DNA of 64,000 bases from Phycisphaerales bacterium. GTDB taxonomy: Bacteria > Planctomycetota > Phycisphaerae > UBA1845 > UTPLA1. The position numbers and the translations under genes were made by a program. The DNA lies in the NCBI GenBank assembly GCA_020639075.1, contig JACKHI010000001.1, positions 2,356,001-2,420,000 of the forward strand. Direction: 5' to 3'. Shown here piece after piece: positions 25,371-34,816 of this stretch; within the stretch, counting starts at the first letter, position 1; each line of letters starts with the position of its first letter. The notes beneath the pieces are model-generated. The model was not told where the DNA came from. It worked only from the letters and a program-made list of their open reading frames with translations, and searched no databases.

Positions 25371-26825
25371 TCAGGCGATCGCCGGTTCGCCGCCGCCTGT
25401 AGGCGTCGGCATAGGCGTCGTTGACGCGGCGCCGCGCATGTGCTTCCACGTCATGTACACATTCATCAGGAAGAAGCACTGTCCGACGACGATGGCAATC
25501 CCCGTCAGTGTGCGCAGCTTCCAGAACGGCGTGGAGAACGTCAGCGAGTCCTCCCACGGGGCGAGGTCACGCCAGGCGAATCCCTGGATCAATCCCGCGA
25601 TCATCAGGTCGATAAACATGACAAACAGGCCGATGCCGCTGAGCCAGAAGTGCCAGTGGTTCCATCGGTTGCAGTACCAGTCGCGCGCCTTCATCAGTCG
25701 CGGCAGCAGGTGCGTCATCATGCCGAGGATCCAGAAGCCGAAGACGCCAAACATGACAAGGTGGGCGTGGCCCACGACCCAGTCCGTGAAGTGAATGACC
25801 TTCTGGAAGGTCAGCGTGACCTGGAAGGCGCATTGCAGGCATGTCGTGAAGTAGAAGACCATGCCAATGTAGAACCAGCGGATGGACAGGTTCGTTCGCA
25901 GTGCATCGCCGCGGCCGACAAGGGTGCCAAAGAAATTCACGATGACCGTCGTGACGACGAGTTCGACGGCGATCGTCGAAATAACGGCGCCGTATTGAAG
26001 GAACATCGGAATCGGGCTGTAGAGGAAGTGGTGAATGCCGTTCAGCGGGTAGAAGAACGCCAACCCCCAGAAGCCGACGAGCGAGAGGCCGTGGCTCCAG
26101 ATCGGCTTCTTCAGAATGATCGGCACGAAGTAGTACATCAACCCCCAGCCGATGGGCGTGACGAAGAGGCCGACGAGGTCGTGAATGAACAATCCGCCGA
26201 TGGCGCCCGCGGCCGAGCCGCCGATGACATATTCCGGCAGGAAGTTGCCCATGGCATAGACGAGCGGCGTCCAGATGAATGCGGCGATGAGGTACCAGAG
26301 CGTCACATACATCGGTCCCTTCACCTTGAGAATCGGCGTCAGGAAGTTGATCGCGACGAGGATCAGACCGAGCTGCGCGACTGGGTCGATCCAGACGGGC
26401 GTCTCGCCCCACTCGAGCGCCTGCGCTTCACCCGAAAGCACGCCGACGACTGTCGCGAGGACGATGGCCTGCCATGCGAACAGGATGAACCAGGAGAGCT
26501 TGTCACTTAGCACGCGATTGCCGGTGAGTCGGGGCACGGCCCAGTGCAGCGCGCCGAGGAACGCATTCGCGATAAAGCCGTAGGCGACGCCCTGCGTGTG
26601 AACGAAGCGCCATCGTCCGGGCGAGAAGAACTCGGAGTTCGCGAACGGATAGATCTGAAGGAATTGAAGCGAGAACAGCAGCCCCGCCAGCATCGCGATC
26701 AGCACATAGCTGAGCGACGCGATAAAGAAGCACAGTACGAGCTTTTCATCGACAAGGGGTCGATCCGTGTCGACGATTCTGCCGGTACCGGCGTTGCCCG
26801 CCGCGATTGCCGTTGCCTTCGCCAT
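25371..26825 (-). CDS. ccoN: cbb3-type cytochrome c oxidase subunit I (CcoN)
   Basis: The catalytic heme-copper subunit, about 484 aa with 12 helices. Heme/CuB ligand regions are visible: HTQGVAYGFIANAF, IHDLVGLFVTPIGWG, HHFLYSPIP and HAHLVMFGVFGFW. Two ATGs lie close together. The first (26837) is only 1 nt from GGGAGGA, so the second (26825), 13 nt from it, is preferred. Its His-rich signatures diverge from proteobacterial CcoN but fit the cbb3 branch by the CcoO partner next door. It reduces oxygen at low concentration and pumps protons. Confidence 0.93.
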   Translation of the reverse strand: MAKATAIAAGNAGTGRIVDTDRPLVDEKLVLCFFIASLSYVLIAMLAGLLFSLQFLQIYPFANSEFFSPGRWRFVHTQGVAYGFIANAFLGALHWAVPRLTGNRVLSDKLSWFILFAWQAIVLATVVGVLSGEAQALEWGETPVWIDPVAQLGLILVAINFLTPILKVKGPMYVTLWYLIAAFIWTPLVYAMGNFLPEYVIGGSAAGAIGGLFIHDLVGLFVTPIGWGLMYYFVPIILKKPIWSHGLSLVGFWGLAFFYPLNGIHHFLYSPIPMFLQYGAVISTIAVELVVTTVIVNFFGTLVGRGDALRTNLSIRWFYIGMVFYFTTCLQCAFQVTLTFQKVIHFTDWVVGHAHLVMFGVFGFWILGMMTHLLPRLMKARDWYCNRWNHWHFWLSGIGLFVMFIDLMIAGLIQGFAWRDLAPWEDSLTFSTPFWKLRTLTGIAIVVGQCFFLMNVYMTWKHMRGAASTTPMPTPTGGGEPAIA

Positions 26826-26885
26826 GGAATTCAGCATTCCTCCCAGAGTATTTGCGAACTGTCGTCAGCGCCTGACGCCGACGAA

Positions 26886-27917
26886 CTAGAAATCGACGTC
26901 GACCTCTTCACCCGCAGGCTCCGCCGCGTCCGCCTGCTTTTTCGCAGCATCGGCCGGGATCCCGTTGATGTAGATCGTTCGAGCGCGATCGCCGCGTACG
27001 ACAAGTTGGTCGGGTTTGACTTTCGTAGGTCGCTCCCGCATCAGGGACTGCACATAGTAGGCGAGGGCCCAGAGGTCCTGCGTCTGGACGAGCATGGTCT
27101 TGCTTCCGTCGTCGGACTCCAGGTTCATCGAGTCGACCCACGTCGGCATCGCCGTACCCGTGATGCCGGCCGCGATCGATCGGTAGAGGCTGTCGATGTC
27201 CGCACCGGATCGAACATAGTCGCGATGAAAGTTGGGCGGAAAGATCATCCAGCCCTCGACGTTCGCCTTGCCGACGGATTCACCCAGACCGTCGCGAAAC
27301 TGGTCATACGTCGTGAAGCCAAGCTGCTTGCGGTAATCGTTGATCTTCCCGCCATCGACATAGGCGGGATGACAGGTCCAGCAGGTCGCGTATCCGTGGT
27401 AGATCACTTCGCCACGTGCGATCGCTTCCGACTTGTCGTCGAGGGAGCGATAGGGGTCATCCACGATCGGGATCGGCGAACCCGTTCCGCGTTCGTGCCA
27501 TTTCGGCGAAAAGGTCTTGATGTATGCGATCAGGGCTTCGACCTGCGGCTCCGGCAGGAATTCAAACGCCGGCATGGCGCTGCCTTTGAGACCGTACTTG
27601 ATCGTGCGTTTCAGATCGGCGTCCGTCGGCAATTCGCCAGATCGCGTCGAGCTGAACTTGAAATAGGCGAACTTGAAATTGCGCGGCTTCGGATCGAGGA
27701 ACCTGGCGGCTTCGCCGTTGCCGTCGCCCTTCGCGCCGTGGCAGCCGATGCAGAGCTGCTCGTAGCTCAGCTTGCCGTACTTCAGCTGTTGCGTCAGCAG
27801 GACCTCGTCCGACAGCGTCTCGCCGACGCGAGAGACTTCGATATCGGGGCGCGAGTCACAGCCGACTTGGAAGGCGACGACGGCGAGAACGATCGAGGCG
27901 AGCGTGCAACGCATCAT
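26886..27917 (-). CDS. Diheme cytochrome c lipoprotein of the cbb3 cluster (CcoP-like role)
   Basis: This 343-aa protein starts at ATG 27917, overlapping the upstream stop in ATGA. The N-terminus has a lipobox (AFQVGC, Cys20), so it should be a lipid-anchored periplasmic protein. Heme 1 binds at CIGCH (56-60) with axial Met in GSAMPAFEF; heme 2 at CWTCH (179-183) with Met in GTAMPTW. CcoP also has two cytochrome c domains, but behind a membrane helix. No canonical CcoP gene is present, so this protein probably does that job. The C-terminus is acidic. Confidence 0.85.
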   Translation of the reverse strand: MMRCTLASIVLAVVAFQVGCDSRPDIEVSRVGETLSDEVLLTQQLKYGKLSYEQLCIGCHGAKGDGNGEAARFLDPKPRNFKFAYFKFSSTRSGELPTDADLKRTIKYGLKGSAMPAFEFLPEPQVEALIAYIKTFSPKWHERGTGSPIPIVDDPYRSLDDKSEAIARGEVIYHGYATCWTCHPAYVDGGKINDYRKQLGFTTYDQFRDGLGESVGKANVEGWMIFPPNFHRDYVRSGADIDSLYRSIAAGITGTAMPTWVDSMNLESDDGSKTMLVQTQDLWALAYYVQSLMRERPTKVKPDQLVVRGDRARTIYINGIPADAAKKQADAAEPAGEEVDVDF

Positions 27918-28552
27918 GCCGGCCGCCCTTTCGCGCCGGCCGTCGGCGGAACGAATCGACCCCAGTGGGACAGGAGGAGCATCGTCCACGCGAACACGAG
28001 GTGCGTCGCAACGGCGACGTACTTCGGAATTTCCTCGATGATCCAGTTTCCGCCGATCAAGAGTGGTTGAGCCCATCGAATAATGCCATAGAAGTTGATT
28101 AACCAGACGCCGATGCCCATGATCGACGCAACCACAAAGCGCTTGACGAAGCCGTCATTCGCGAAATACCGGCTCAGGATGAGGTGGAACGGAATGCCGC
28201 CGAACATGCCGGTCAGCAAGTACAGTCCGCAACCGCCCGCCAGGATGAATCCGCTTTGCGCGGCATCCATGTGCAGGGCTTTTTCACCCAAGGGAAACGT
28301 GAGATAAACGGAAATGAGCTTGAGGGCAGGCTCGCCCAGCATGACGGCGCCGATGACGTTGAACAACAGACTCGCCGCTGCGGCGACTGTTCCCAACACC
28401 ATACCGGCAACCACGTAGTACGCCGTGTAGTACCCCTGTGGGGCCCACGACGCATCGGCCTCGGCCTGCCCGATCTCGGCCTCAATAGATGCAATTCTCA
28501 TACGAAGCTCTCTGATCTCAGACAGCTTCCTGTCTCTCTCTGGTCGATCCAT
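27914..28552 (-). CDS. Multi-helix membrane protein heading the cbb3 cluster
   Basis: The likely start is ATG 28552 (MDRPERDRKLSEIRELRMRI, 212 aa); an upstream frame reaches 28636. The N-terminal 40 residues form a charged coiled coil (IRELRMRIASIEAEIGQAEA). About five membrane helices follow, with conserved-looking Gly/Tyr/Phe-rich loops such as GMFGGIPFHLILSRYFA. It overlaps the diheme cytochrome gene by 4 nt (ATGA), so the two are translationally coupled. The promoter-like sequence at 28561-28588 leaves almost no leader, which also leaves room for a start at ATG 28501. Function is unknown. Confidence 0.7.
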   Translation of the reverse strand: MDRPERDRKLSEIRELRMRIASIEAEIGQAEADASWAPQGYYTAYYVVAGMVLGTVAAAASLLFNVIGAVMLGEPALKLISVYLTFPLGEKALHMDAAQSGFILAGGCGLYLLTGMFGGIPFHLILSRYFANDGFVKRFVVASIMGIGVWLINFYGIIRWAQPLLIGGNWIIEEIPKYVAVATHLVFAWTMLLLSHWGRFVPPTAGAKGRPA

Positions 28553-28560
28553 ATCCGATA

Positions 28561-28588
28561 CATTTATGGTTTTTTGGGAATGAGTCAA
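28561..28588 (-). promoter_or_regulatory. Sigma-70-like promoter for the cbb3 cluster
   Basis: Read on the minus strand, TTGACT (28588-28583) is followed after 16 nt by TAAATG (28566-28561). The stretch is unusually AT-rich for this genome. It sits just before the first gene of the oxidase cluster. No clear FNR-type TTGAT-N4-ATCAA site was found, so low-oxygen control is not shown. Confidence 0.4.
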
Positions 28589-28766
28589 GTGTGTTTTTTT
28601 AGGAACATCGCTGACGCGACGTCCAACACGCGACACGGGATGAAGACTTCGAAATTCACACGTCGAATCGACCGATGTCGTTACGGGTTCGCCGCAGTAT
28701 CCGCACTACATATGTGCGAATTGACCAACGCGCCAACGTCAGAGGAGCGAACTATGATCCGGCCTG

Positions 28767-29318
28767 ATGAAAACTCAAGACGTTGACGATCGGCATCAAC
28801 CTTTGGACATGAACGAATCACAGGCATTAACCATGGAACGTCAGGTCCGCGTCGGCGACAAGAGTCGCCCTCCGACGGCAGTCAAGAAACCCGCCGCCGC
28901 TCCTGCGAAGGAAGAGAAGTCACTTTCCAGCAATGCCTTCAACTTCATTGTCGACTGCATCATGGTCGTCAGCGGCACCTGCGTTCTTGCGGCGACGATG
29001 CTCCTGGCCTTTGTATTTCCCGCAGCCTCCAAGTCCGCCGGGTACTCTGTATGGGGGACGGGCTATGACGGCTGGGTGCAATTCCTCGTCGCCAACATCT
29101 CGATCTTTCTCGTTCTGATTCTGCTTCACATCATCCTGCACTGGTCGTGGGCCTGCATGTTCGTCACGAGCCGGCTCAGCAAACGGCTCGGCCGCAAAGT
29201 CGTGCTCGATGATTCCGCGAAGACGATCTGGGGCGTGATCGCGCTGATCGTCGTATTGACGATCGCCGCCATCTTCGTCGGTGCCGCGTCATTCGCGTTG
29301 GTAGAACCCGTGGGTTAA
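28767..29318 (+). CDS. DUF4405-like membrane protein
   Basis: This 183-aa protein has a 50-residue polar N-terminus (rich in Lys, Pro, Ala) and three or four helices. The segment FNFIVDCIMVVSGTCVLAATM followed by HIILHWSWACMFV places His residues within the membrane as in DUF4405 proteins, some of which are thought to bind heme. It is transcribed away from the cbb3 cluster across a gap of about 200 nt and may share its regulation. Confidence 0.7.
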   Translation: MKTQDVDDRHQPLDMNESQALTMERQVRVGDKSRPPTAVKKPAAAPAKEEKSLSSNAFNFIVDCIMVVSGTCVLAATMLLAFVFPAASKSAGYSVWGTGYDGWVQFLVANISIFLVLILLHIILHWSWACMFVTSRLSKRLGRKVVLDDSAKTIWGVIALIVVLTIAAIFVGAASFALVEPVG

Positions 29319-29348
29319 AGGCCGCGCGGCATGGCGTGCAGCGCCGAA

Positions 29349-29379
29349 CATGCCGACCTTCAGGGTCGGCATGGCACCC
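29349..29379. repeat. CATGCCGACC hairpin with GCACCC flank
   Basis: A perfect 10-bp stem (CATGCCGACC, loop TTCAG, GGTCGGCATG) is followed at once by GCACCC. The stem sequence differs from other repeats in the window, but the 3' flank is the same as in the GGCACCC families. It lies between two convergent gene ends and could also stop transcription, though there is no U-run. Confidence 0.5.
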
Positions 29380-29402
29380 GGCGCCCGGCGGAACGATTGC
29401 CG

Positions 29403-29855
29403 TTAGTCCTTCGTGCCGATTTCGTCCGTGAAGGCCGAGAGAACGAGCATGTTCTCGTCCTGCTCGTGATGGCGAATGTACGCGATCAGATCGCGAATGC
29501 GATGACAGCAATCGCGGATGCGCAGGGGTTCCTCGGGCGTCAGCGCCACGATCGCGTCGCTGAGGGAATCGATCAAATGGCTCAGCGACTGATGTTCTCG
29601 CTGCAGCCGCTCGACTTCGCAGCTCAGGCCCGGCCGCTTCTCGACGACGACGGACAAATATCCGTCGACTTCCTCGAGCGCCATGTGCTTCAGCACATGG
29701 TCTCGAAACGCCGCATACACGCTTCGGCATTCCTCGATCCAAGCGGCGTGATTGGTCCTGGGCATGACGTCCGCGCATTCCAGCAAGCGTTTCATCAGGA
29801 CTTCAAGTTCGAAATGCTCTTTGCTCAACCGTTTTGCAATGACATCCACGCTCAT
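29403..29855 (-). CDS. Hemerythrin-like domain protein
   Basis: This 150-aa protein starts at ATG 29855, which has GAGG 7 nt upstream; the frame continues to 29912. Iron-ligand-like His/Glu residues occur in order: KEHFELE, FRDHVLKHMALEE, REHQSLSHL and YIRHHEQDEN, as in HHE/hemerythrin domains that bind a diiron site and sense or carry oxygen, or help in stress defence. It lies 32 nt downstream of the CBS-domain gene on the same strand and near the oxidase cluster, in keeping with a role in oxygen response. Confidence 0.8.
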   Translation of the reverse strand: MSVDVIAKRLSKEHFELEVLMKRLLECADVMPRTNHAAWIEECRSVYAAFRDHVLKHMALEEVDGYLSVVVEKRPGLSCEVERLQREHQSLSHLIDSLSDAIVALTPEEPLRIRDCCHRIRDLIAYIRHHEQDENMLVLSAFTDEIGTKD

Positions 29856-29887
29856 TACGGCACCTCGCCCTTTCATCCTCGCTTTCG

Positions 29888-30766
29888 TTACACGGACTTG
29901 CCCGACGCGCACGCATCATCGTCGATCATCGCCACGAGCCGCAGCAGGTCGGTCTCTGTGATGATTCCAACGAGCGTATCGGCACGCACAACGGGCAGAC
30001 AGCCGATCTCATTCGACACCATTGTTCGCATCGCCTCGCGCAATGACAACGTTTCAGGCGCCGTCTCCACATCGCGCGTCATGATGTCGATGATCGTCGT
30101 CGCGCCGATGTAGTAGCCTCCGTTCGCCTGCGCCTTTTCGTCTTCGATCGCATCCGCGCCGCATTCGCGCCGAACGTCGCGATCCGAGACGAGCCCCATC
30201 AGAATGCCGTCCGACGCAACGGGAAGATGGCGAATTCGCAGATCGTGAAACATCTTCGACGCCGCATGCAGCGGCTCTTTCGGACCGATCGTCTGTACGT
30301 TCGCGTGCATTCGCGTCGCAACAGGCTCATCGAGCCTCGGATCCAATGCGAGGGGCGATCCTTCGCTTGAATACAGGCTCAGTAGGTCCGAGCACGTCAC
30401 GACACCCACGATGAGATTGCGACGAACGAGCGGGATCGCATGAAACCGCCCCTCCGCCATCGCGCGCGCCGCGGTGTGGACCTCGGCGTCGGGATCGATC
30501 GTCACGACGGGCTGCGCCATGATCTCCCGGACACGACGCGGTCCGATGACCTTGCGGCGTCGCCCGTCCAGCGAGCGCTCGACTTCCAGCTTCCAGCCCA
30601 CGGCGATCAACAGATCCCGGTCCGACACCATGCCGACCGGTCGCCCGTCGTCGACAACCGGCAGGTGGTGAATCTGGTGCTCCTCCATCATTGCGATTGC
30701 CTTGTCGAGCGAATCGCCGGGTGCAACGGTCATCACTTTGGATTTGATGAAGTTGTTGAGTTGCAT
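29888..30766 (-). CDS. Protein with four CBS domains
   Basis: The 292-aa product consists of two CBS pairs with no other domain. Start ATG 30766 has GAGGAG 7 nt upstream, and the longer frame to 30934 is not needed. Each CBS repeat ends in a phrase such as HHLPVVDDGRPVGMVSDRDLL, RFHAIPLVRRNLIVGVVTCSDLL, RHLPVASDGILMGLVSDRDV or IGCLPVVRADTLVGIITETDLL. CBS pairs bind adenosine nucleotides (AMP, ATP, NAD or SAM) and tune partner proteins to energy state. The likely partner is not known. The hemerythrin gene follows. Confidence 0.85.
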   Translation of the reverse strand: MQLNNFIKSKVMTVAPGDSLDKAIAMMEEHQIHHLPVVDDGRPVGMVSDRDLLIAVGWKLEVERSLDGRRRKVIGPRRVREIMAQPVVTIDPDAEVHTAARAMAEGRFHAIPLVRRNLIVGVVTCSDLLSLYSSEGSPLALDPRLDEPVATRMHANVQTIGPKEPLHAASKMFHDLRIRHLPVASDGILMGLVSDRDVRRECGADAIEDEKAQANGGYYIGATTIIDIMTRDVETAPETLSLREAMRTMVSNEIGCLPVVRADTLVGIITETDLLRLVAMIDDDACASGKSV

Positions 30767-31183
30767 GATCGCGCTCCTCGTGGGTTCCGTGTGAGCACGC
30801 GAAACAGTACCGCCGGCAGACACATTCTCAAGTCGAGCCGCGTCGTCGTTACTGAATTCTATACTCGCAGAACGGAAGCCGACACCCGTGATCCCGATAA
30901 ACGTACGCAGGTCCGCCGAACGCTGTGCGTCCACTCATTGTGCCAAGCAAAACGAATGAACAATTGACCTCAACCCACTTGCGACATTCGCTGAAAGTAG
31001 ATACATAGAACGTCGTAAGCAGCGGCCCGATTCGTGCGGCCGCCGGCGCAACGCCACATCGCGACGTTCACCGGGGCCGAACGAAATAAAGCGTGAAACC
31101 GCCGCCAAATGGTACGAATTGTGCATGGCGAAATTGCGTTCAGAATCGCTTCGCCGGACTCAGGTTTGAATCGAGGGCATTCG
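30767..31183. other. Divergent intergenic region upstream of nifJ
   Basis: This 417-nt gap separates the divergent CBS-domain and nifJ genes and should hold both promoters. I find no clear riboswitch, RNA gene or long repeat. GAGGG at about 31173 is the nifJ ribosome binding site. Confidence 0.4.
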
Positions 31184-34100
31184 ATGAATGATCGACCCAC
31201 CGTGATGATCGACGGCAACGAAGCAGCGGCGCACGTCGCCTATCACATCAATGATGTCATCGCGATTTATCCGATCACGCCGTCGAGCCCAATGGGAGAG
31301 TGGGCCGATCAATGGGCTTCCGAAGGTCGCCGCAATCTCTGGGGCAGCGTGCCGAGCGTCGCGGAAATGCAAAGCGAGGGCGGCGCCGCCGGCGCGGTTC
31401 ACGGCGCGCTTCAAACGGGATCGATGACGACAACGTTCACGGCCTCGCAAGGCCTGCTGCTCATGATCCCGAACATGTTCAAGATCGCGGGCGAACTGAC
31501 ACCGTGTGTCTTCCACGTGGCAGCACGAACTGTGGCCACGCACGCCCTGAGCATCTTCGGTGATCACAGCGACGTCATGGCCTGTCGCATGACAGGATGG
31601 GGCATGCTCGCCGCCGGTAGCGTCCAGGAGACGATGGACCTCGCGCTGATCAGCTATGCGGCGTCGCTCGAATCGCGCATTCCGTTCCTGCACTTCTTCG
31701 ACGGTTTCAGGACATCGCACGAAGTCATGAAATGCGAATCACTCACACCCGACGACATGCGTTCGATGCTTGATGAACGCCATATCGCCGCCCATCGCGC
31801 CCGCGCGCTGTCGCCCGAGCGACCGGCGATTCGCGGCACGGCCCAGAATCCGGACGTCTTTTTCCAGGCGCGAGAAGCCTGTAACCCACACTACATGCGC
31901 TGCCCGGCGATCGTTCAGCTCGCTATGGATCGATTCGCGAAGCTCACGGGGCGAAGCTACCACTTGTTCGACTACTTTGGCGCTCCCGACGCCGATCGCG
32001 TCGTCATCATGATGGGCTCCGGCGCCGAGGCAGCACATGAAGCCATTAACCAGCTCATTACCGCCGGTGAAAAAGTCGGCCTGCTGAAGGTCCGTCTGTA
32101 TCGGCCCTTCTCGCCCGATCATCTACTTGCGGCGCTGCCCGCAAGCGTCAAATCGATCGCCGTTCTGGATCGCACGAAGGAACCCGGCGCCGACGGCGAA
32201 CCGCTCTACAAGGATGTTCAGGCCGCGATGATCGAAGCCTGGTCCGAAGGCCGGCTTCCGTTCGCCACGCCGCCCCGCATCGTCGGCGGTCGCTACGGCC
32301 TGTCCAGCAAGGAATTCACGCCCGCCATGGTCAAGGCGGTCTACGACAACCTGAAGTCGGATCGGCCGAAGAATCACTTCACGATCGGCATCCGCGACGA
32401 CATCTCCCACACGAGCCTGGAGTTCGATGAGTCGTTCGACACGGAACCGAACGACGTCGTGCGGGCGATCTTTTTCGGCCTCGGTTCCGACGGCACAGTC
32501 GGGGCCAACAAGAACTCGATCAAGATCATCGGCGATGAGACGCCGAATTATGCGCAGGGTTACTTCGTGTACGACTCGAAGAAGGCCGGCAGCGTCACGG
32601 TCTCCCACTTGCGCTTCGGACCGCGGCCCATCCGTTCGACGTATCAAGTCGGCTCGGCGAATTTCATCGGTTGCCATCAGTGGACGTTCCTGGAGAAGGT
32701 CGACGTACTGGGGCGCGCCGTCAAGAATGCGACGCTCCTGATCAACAGTCCCTACGGCAAGGACGATACGTGGAACCATCTGCCGCGGAAGGTGCAGGAG
32801 CAGATCATCGCGAAGAAGATCAAGGTCTTCGTGATCGACGCCTACGAAGTCGCGAAGGCGGCCGGCATGGGCAGCCGCATCAATACCGTGATGCAGACGT
32901 GCTTCTTCGCCGTGTCGGGCGTGCTGCCGAAGGATGAAGCGATCGCCGCCATCAAGAACGCGATCAAGAAGACGTACGGCGCCAAGGGCGACGAAGTCGT
33001 CAAGAAGAACTGGGAGGCCGTCGACACGACGCTGGCCAACCTGTTCGAAGTCGCGATTCCCGATGCGCCGTCCAGCGACATCCGAATTCCGCTGCCCGTC
33101 TCCGGCGAATCGCCTGAGTTCGTTCAGACGGTACTCGGCGAAATGATCGCGGGACGCGGCGATTACCTGCCCGTCAGCGCCCTGCCGATCGACGGCACGT
33201 TCCCGACGAACACGGCCCAGTGGGAGAAGCGCAACATTGCGCACGAGATTCCCGTCTGGGATCCGAAGACGTGCATTCAGTGCGGCAAGTGCGCCATCGT
33301 CTGCCCGCATGCGACGATCCGCATCAAGGCCTACGAACCGTCGAGCCTCTCATCTGCGCCGACAACGTTCAAATCGACCGAGGCGCGCGGCAAAGAGTTC
33401 GAAGGACTGAATCTGACGATTCAGGTCGCACCGGAAGACTGTACGGGCTGCGGCATCTGCGTCGAAATCTGTCCGGCGAAGAACAAGAGCGAGGCGCGGC
33501 TCAAGGCGATCAACATGGCGCCCCAGCCGCCGCTGCGGGAAGGCGAGAGCGAGAATTACAAGTTCTTCCTCGATCTTCCCGAAATCGATCGCGACAGGCT
33601 CAAGATCAACTCGGTGAAGGGATCACAGTTCCTGCAGCCGCTGTTCGAATATTCCGGGGCCTGTTCCGGCTGCGGCGAAACGCCCTACGTCAAATTGATG
33701 AGCCAGCTCTTCGGCGATCGTTCGCTGATCGCGAACGCGACGGGCTGCTCCAGTATCTACGGCGGAAACCTGCCGACGACGCCCTGGGCGACGAATGCGG
33801 AAGGCCGCGGCCCCGCATGGTGTAACTCGCTGTTTGAAGACAACGCCGAGTTCGGTCTCGGATTCAGACTGACGGCCGACAAACTCGGCGAGTACGCACG
33901 GGAACTCGTCGGTCGGCTCGCGGAGCGTATCGGCCGCGACGTTGCCGAGGCGATCATCCACGCCGATCAATCCGCCGAGAGCGGCATCCGCGCCCAGCGC
34001 GCCCGCGTCGCGGATCTCGTCGCACGACTCGCCACGATCAACGAACCCGACGCCCAACGGCTGATCAGCGTCGCCGAGGCGCTCGTGAAGAAGAGCATCT

Positions 34101-34771
34101 GGATCCTCGGCGGCGACGGATGGGCCTACGACATCGGCTACGGCGGTCTCGATCACGTTCTCGCTTCGGGCCGCAACGTCAACGTCCTCGTGCTCGATAC
34201 CGAGGTGTACTCCAATACCGGCGGTCAGTGCTCCAAGTCGACACCCCGCGCCGCCGTTGCGAAGTTCGCCGCGGGCGGAAAATCGCTCGGCAAGAAAGAC
34301 CTCGCGATGATCGCGATGACCTACGGTCATGTGTATGTCGCGACAGTCGCCATGGGCGCGAACGACAATCAAACGGTCAAGGCGTTCCTGGAGGCGGAAG
34401 CCTACGACGGTCCTTCGCTGATCATCGCGTACAGCCATTGCATCGCGCACGGCATCAACATGCGGGACGGTATGGATATTCAGAACCAGGCGGTGGACTC
34501 GGGGCACTTCCCGCTGTTCCGCTACAACCCGATGTTGCGAACCGAGGGCAAGAGCCCGCTGGTACTCGACTCCAAGCCGCCGCGCGTGTCGTTTGCGGAT
34601 TTCGCGTATCGGCAGAACCGATTCAAGATGTTGACGAAGAGCAAACCCGATGACGCCAAGCGTCTGCTCAACCTGGCATCGCAGGATGCGAAACATCGAT
34701 GGGAACGCTACAAGAGCCTGGCGGATGCGGAAGCCGCAATGGCGGCCACCGGCGGCAACGGACACAGCTAG
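31184..34771 (+). CDS. nifJ: Pyruvate:ferredoxin (flavodoxin) oxidoreductase
   Basis: This 1195-aa single-chain enzyme oxidises pyruvate to acetyl-CoA and CO2 and reduces ferredoxin or flavodoxin. Start ATG 31184 has GAGGG 7 nt upstream. Domain I begins with YPITPSSPMGEWADQW. The two-cluster ferredoxin domain shows CIQCGKCAIVCPH (near residue 697) and CTGCGICVEICPAK (near 752). The proximal cluster Cys of CSGCGETPY and the TPP-binding domain (GGDGWAYDIGYGG near 977, then DTEVYSNTGGQCSKSTPR) complete it. Full length and intact. It suggests an oxygen-sensitive pyruvate route alongside the cbb3 oxidase. It is followed after 45 nt by the DHOD-like gene. Confidence 0.97.
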   Translation: MNDRPTVMIDGNEAAAHVAYHINDVIAIYPITPSSPMGEWADQWASEGRRNLWGSVPSVAEMQSEGGAAGAVHGALQTGSMTTTFTASQGLLLMIPNMFKIAGELTPCVFHVAARTVATHALSIFGDHSDVMACRMTGWGMLAAGSVQETMDLALISYAASLESRIPFLHFFDGFRTSHEVMKCESLTPDDMRSMLDERHIAAHRARALSPERPAIRGTAQNPDVFFQAREACNPHYMRCPAIVQLAMDRFAKLTGRSYHLFDYFGAPDADRVVIMMGSGAEAAHEAINQLITAGEKVGLLKVRLYRPFSPDHLLAALPASVKSIAVLDRTKEPGADGEPLYKDVQAAMIEAWSEGRLPFATPPRIVGGRYGLSSKEFTPAMVKAVYDNLKSDRPKNHFTIGIRDDISHTSLEFDESFDTEPNDVVRAIFFGLGSDGTVGANKNSIKIIGDETPNYAQGYFVYDSKKAGSVTVSHLRFGPRPIRSTYQVGSANFIGCHQWTFLEKVDVLGRAVKNATLLINSPYGKDDTWNHLPRKVQEQIIAKKIKVFVIDAYEVAKAAGMGSRINTVMQTCFFAVSGVLPKDEAIAAIKNAIKKTYGAKGDEVVKKNWEAVDTTLANLFEVAIPDAPSSDIRIPLPVSGESPEFVQTVLGEMIAGRGDYLPVSALPIDGTFPTNTAQWEKRNIAHEIPVWDPKTCIQCGKCAIVCPHATIRIKAYEPSSLSSAPTTFKSTEARGKEFEGLNLTIQVAPEDCTGCGICVEICPAKNKSEARLKAINMAPQPPLREGESENYKFFLDLPEIDRDRLKINSVKGSQFLQPLFEYSGACSGCGETPYVKLMSQLFGDRSLIANATGCSSIYGGNLPTTPWATNAEGRGPAWCNSLFEDNAEFGLGFRLTADKLGEYARELVGRLAERIGRDVAEAIIHADQSAESGIRAQRARVADLVARLATINEPDAQRLISVAEALVKKSIWILGGDGWAYDIGYGGLDHVLASGRNVNVLVLDTEVYSNTGGQCSKSTPRAAVAKFAAGGKSLGKKDLAMIAMTYGHVYVATVAMGANDNQTVKAFLEAEAYDGPSLIIAYSHCIAHGINMRDGMDIQNQAVDSGHFPLFRYNPMLRTEGKSPLVLDSKPPRVSFADFAYRQNRFKMLTKSKPDDAKRLLNLASQDAKHRWERYKSLADAEAAMAATGGNGHS

Positions 34772-34816
34772 CATTGCGTCGACGAAACAGCCAATGAAGG
34801 AATCGAGAGCCCGGCC

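Noticed and set aside
28567..28590. Possible FNR box before the cbb3 cluster (TTGGGAATGAGTCAA)
   Set aside because: The half-sites are imperfect and the spacing is 15 rather than 14; too weak to claim.
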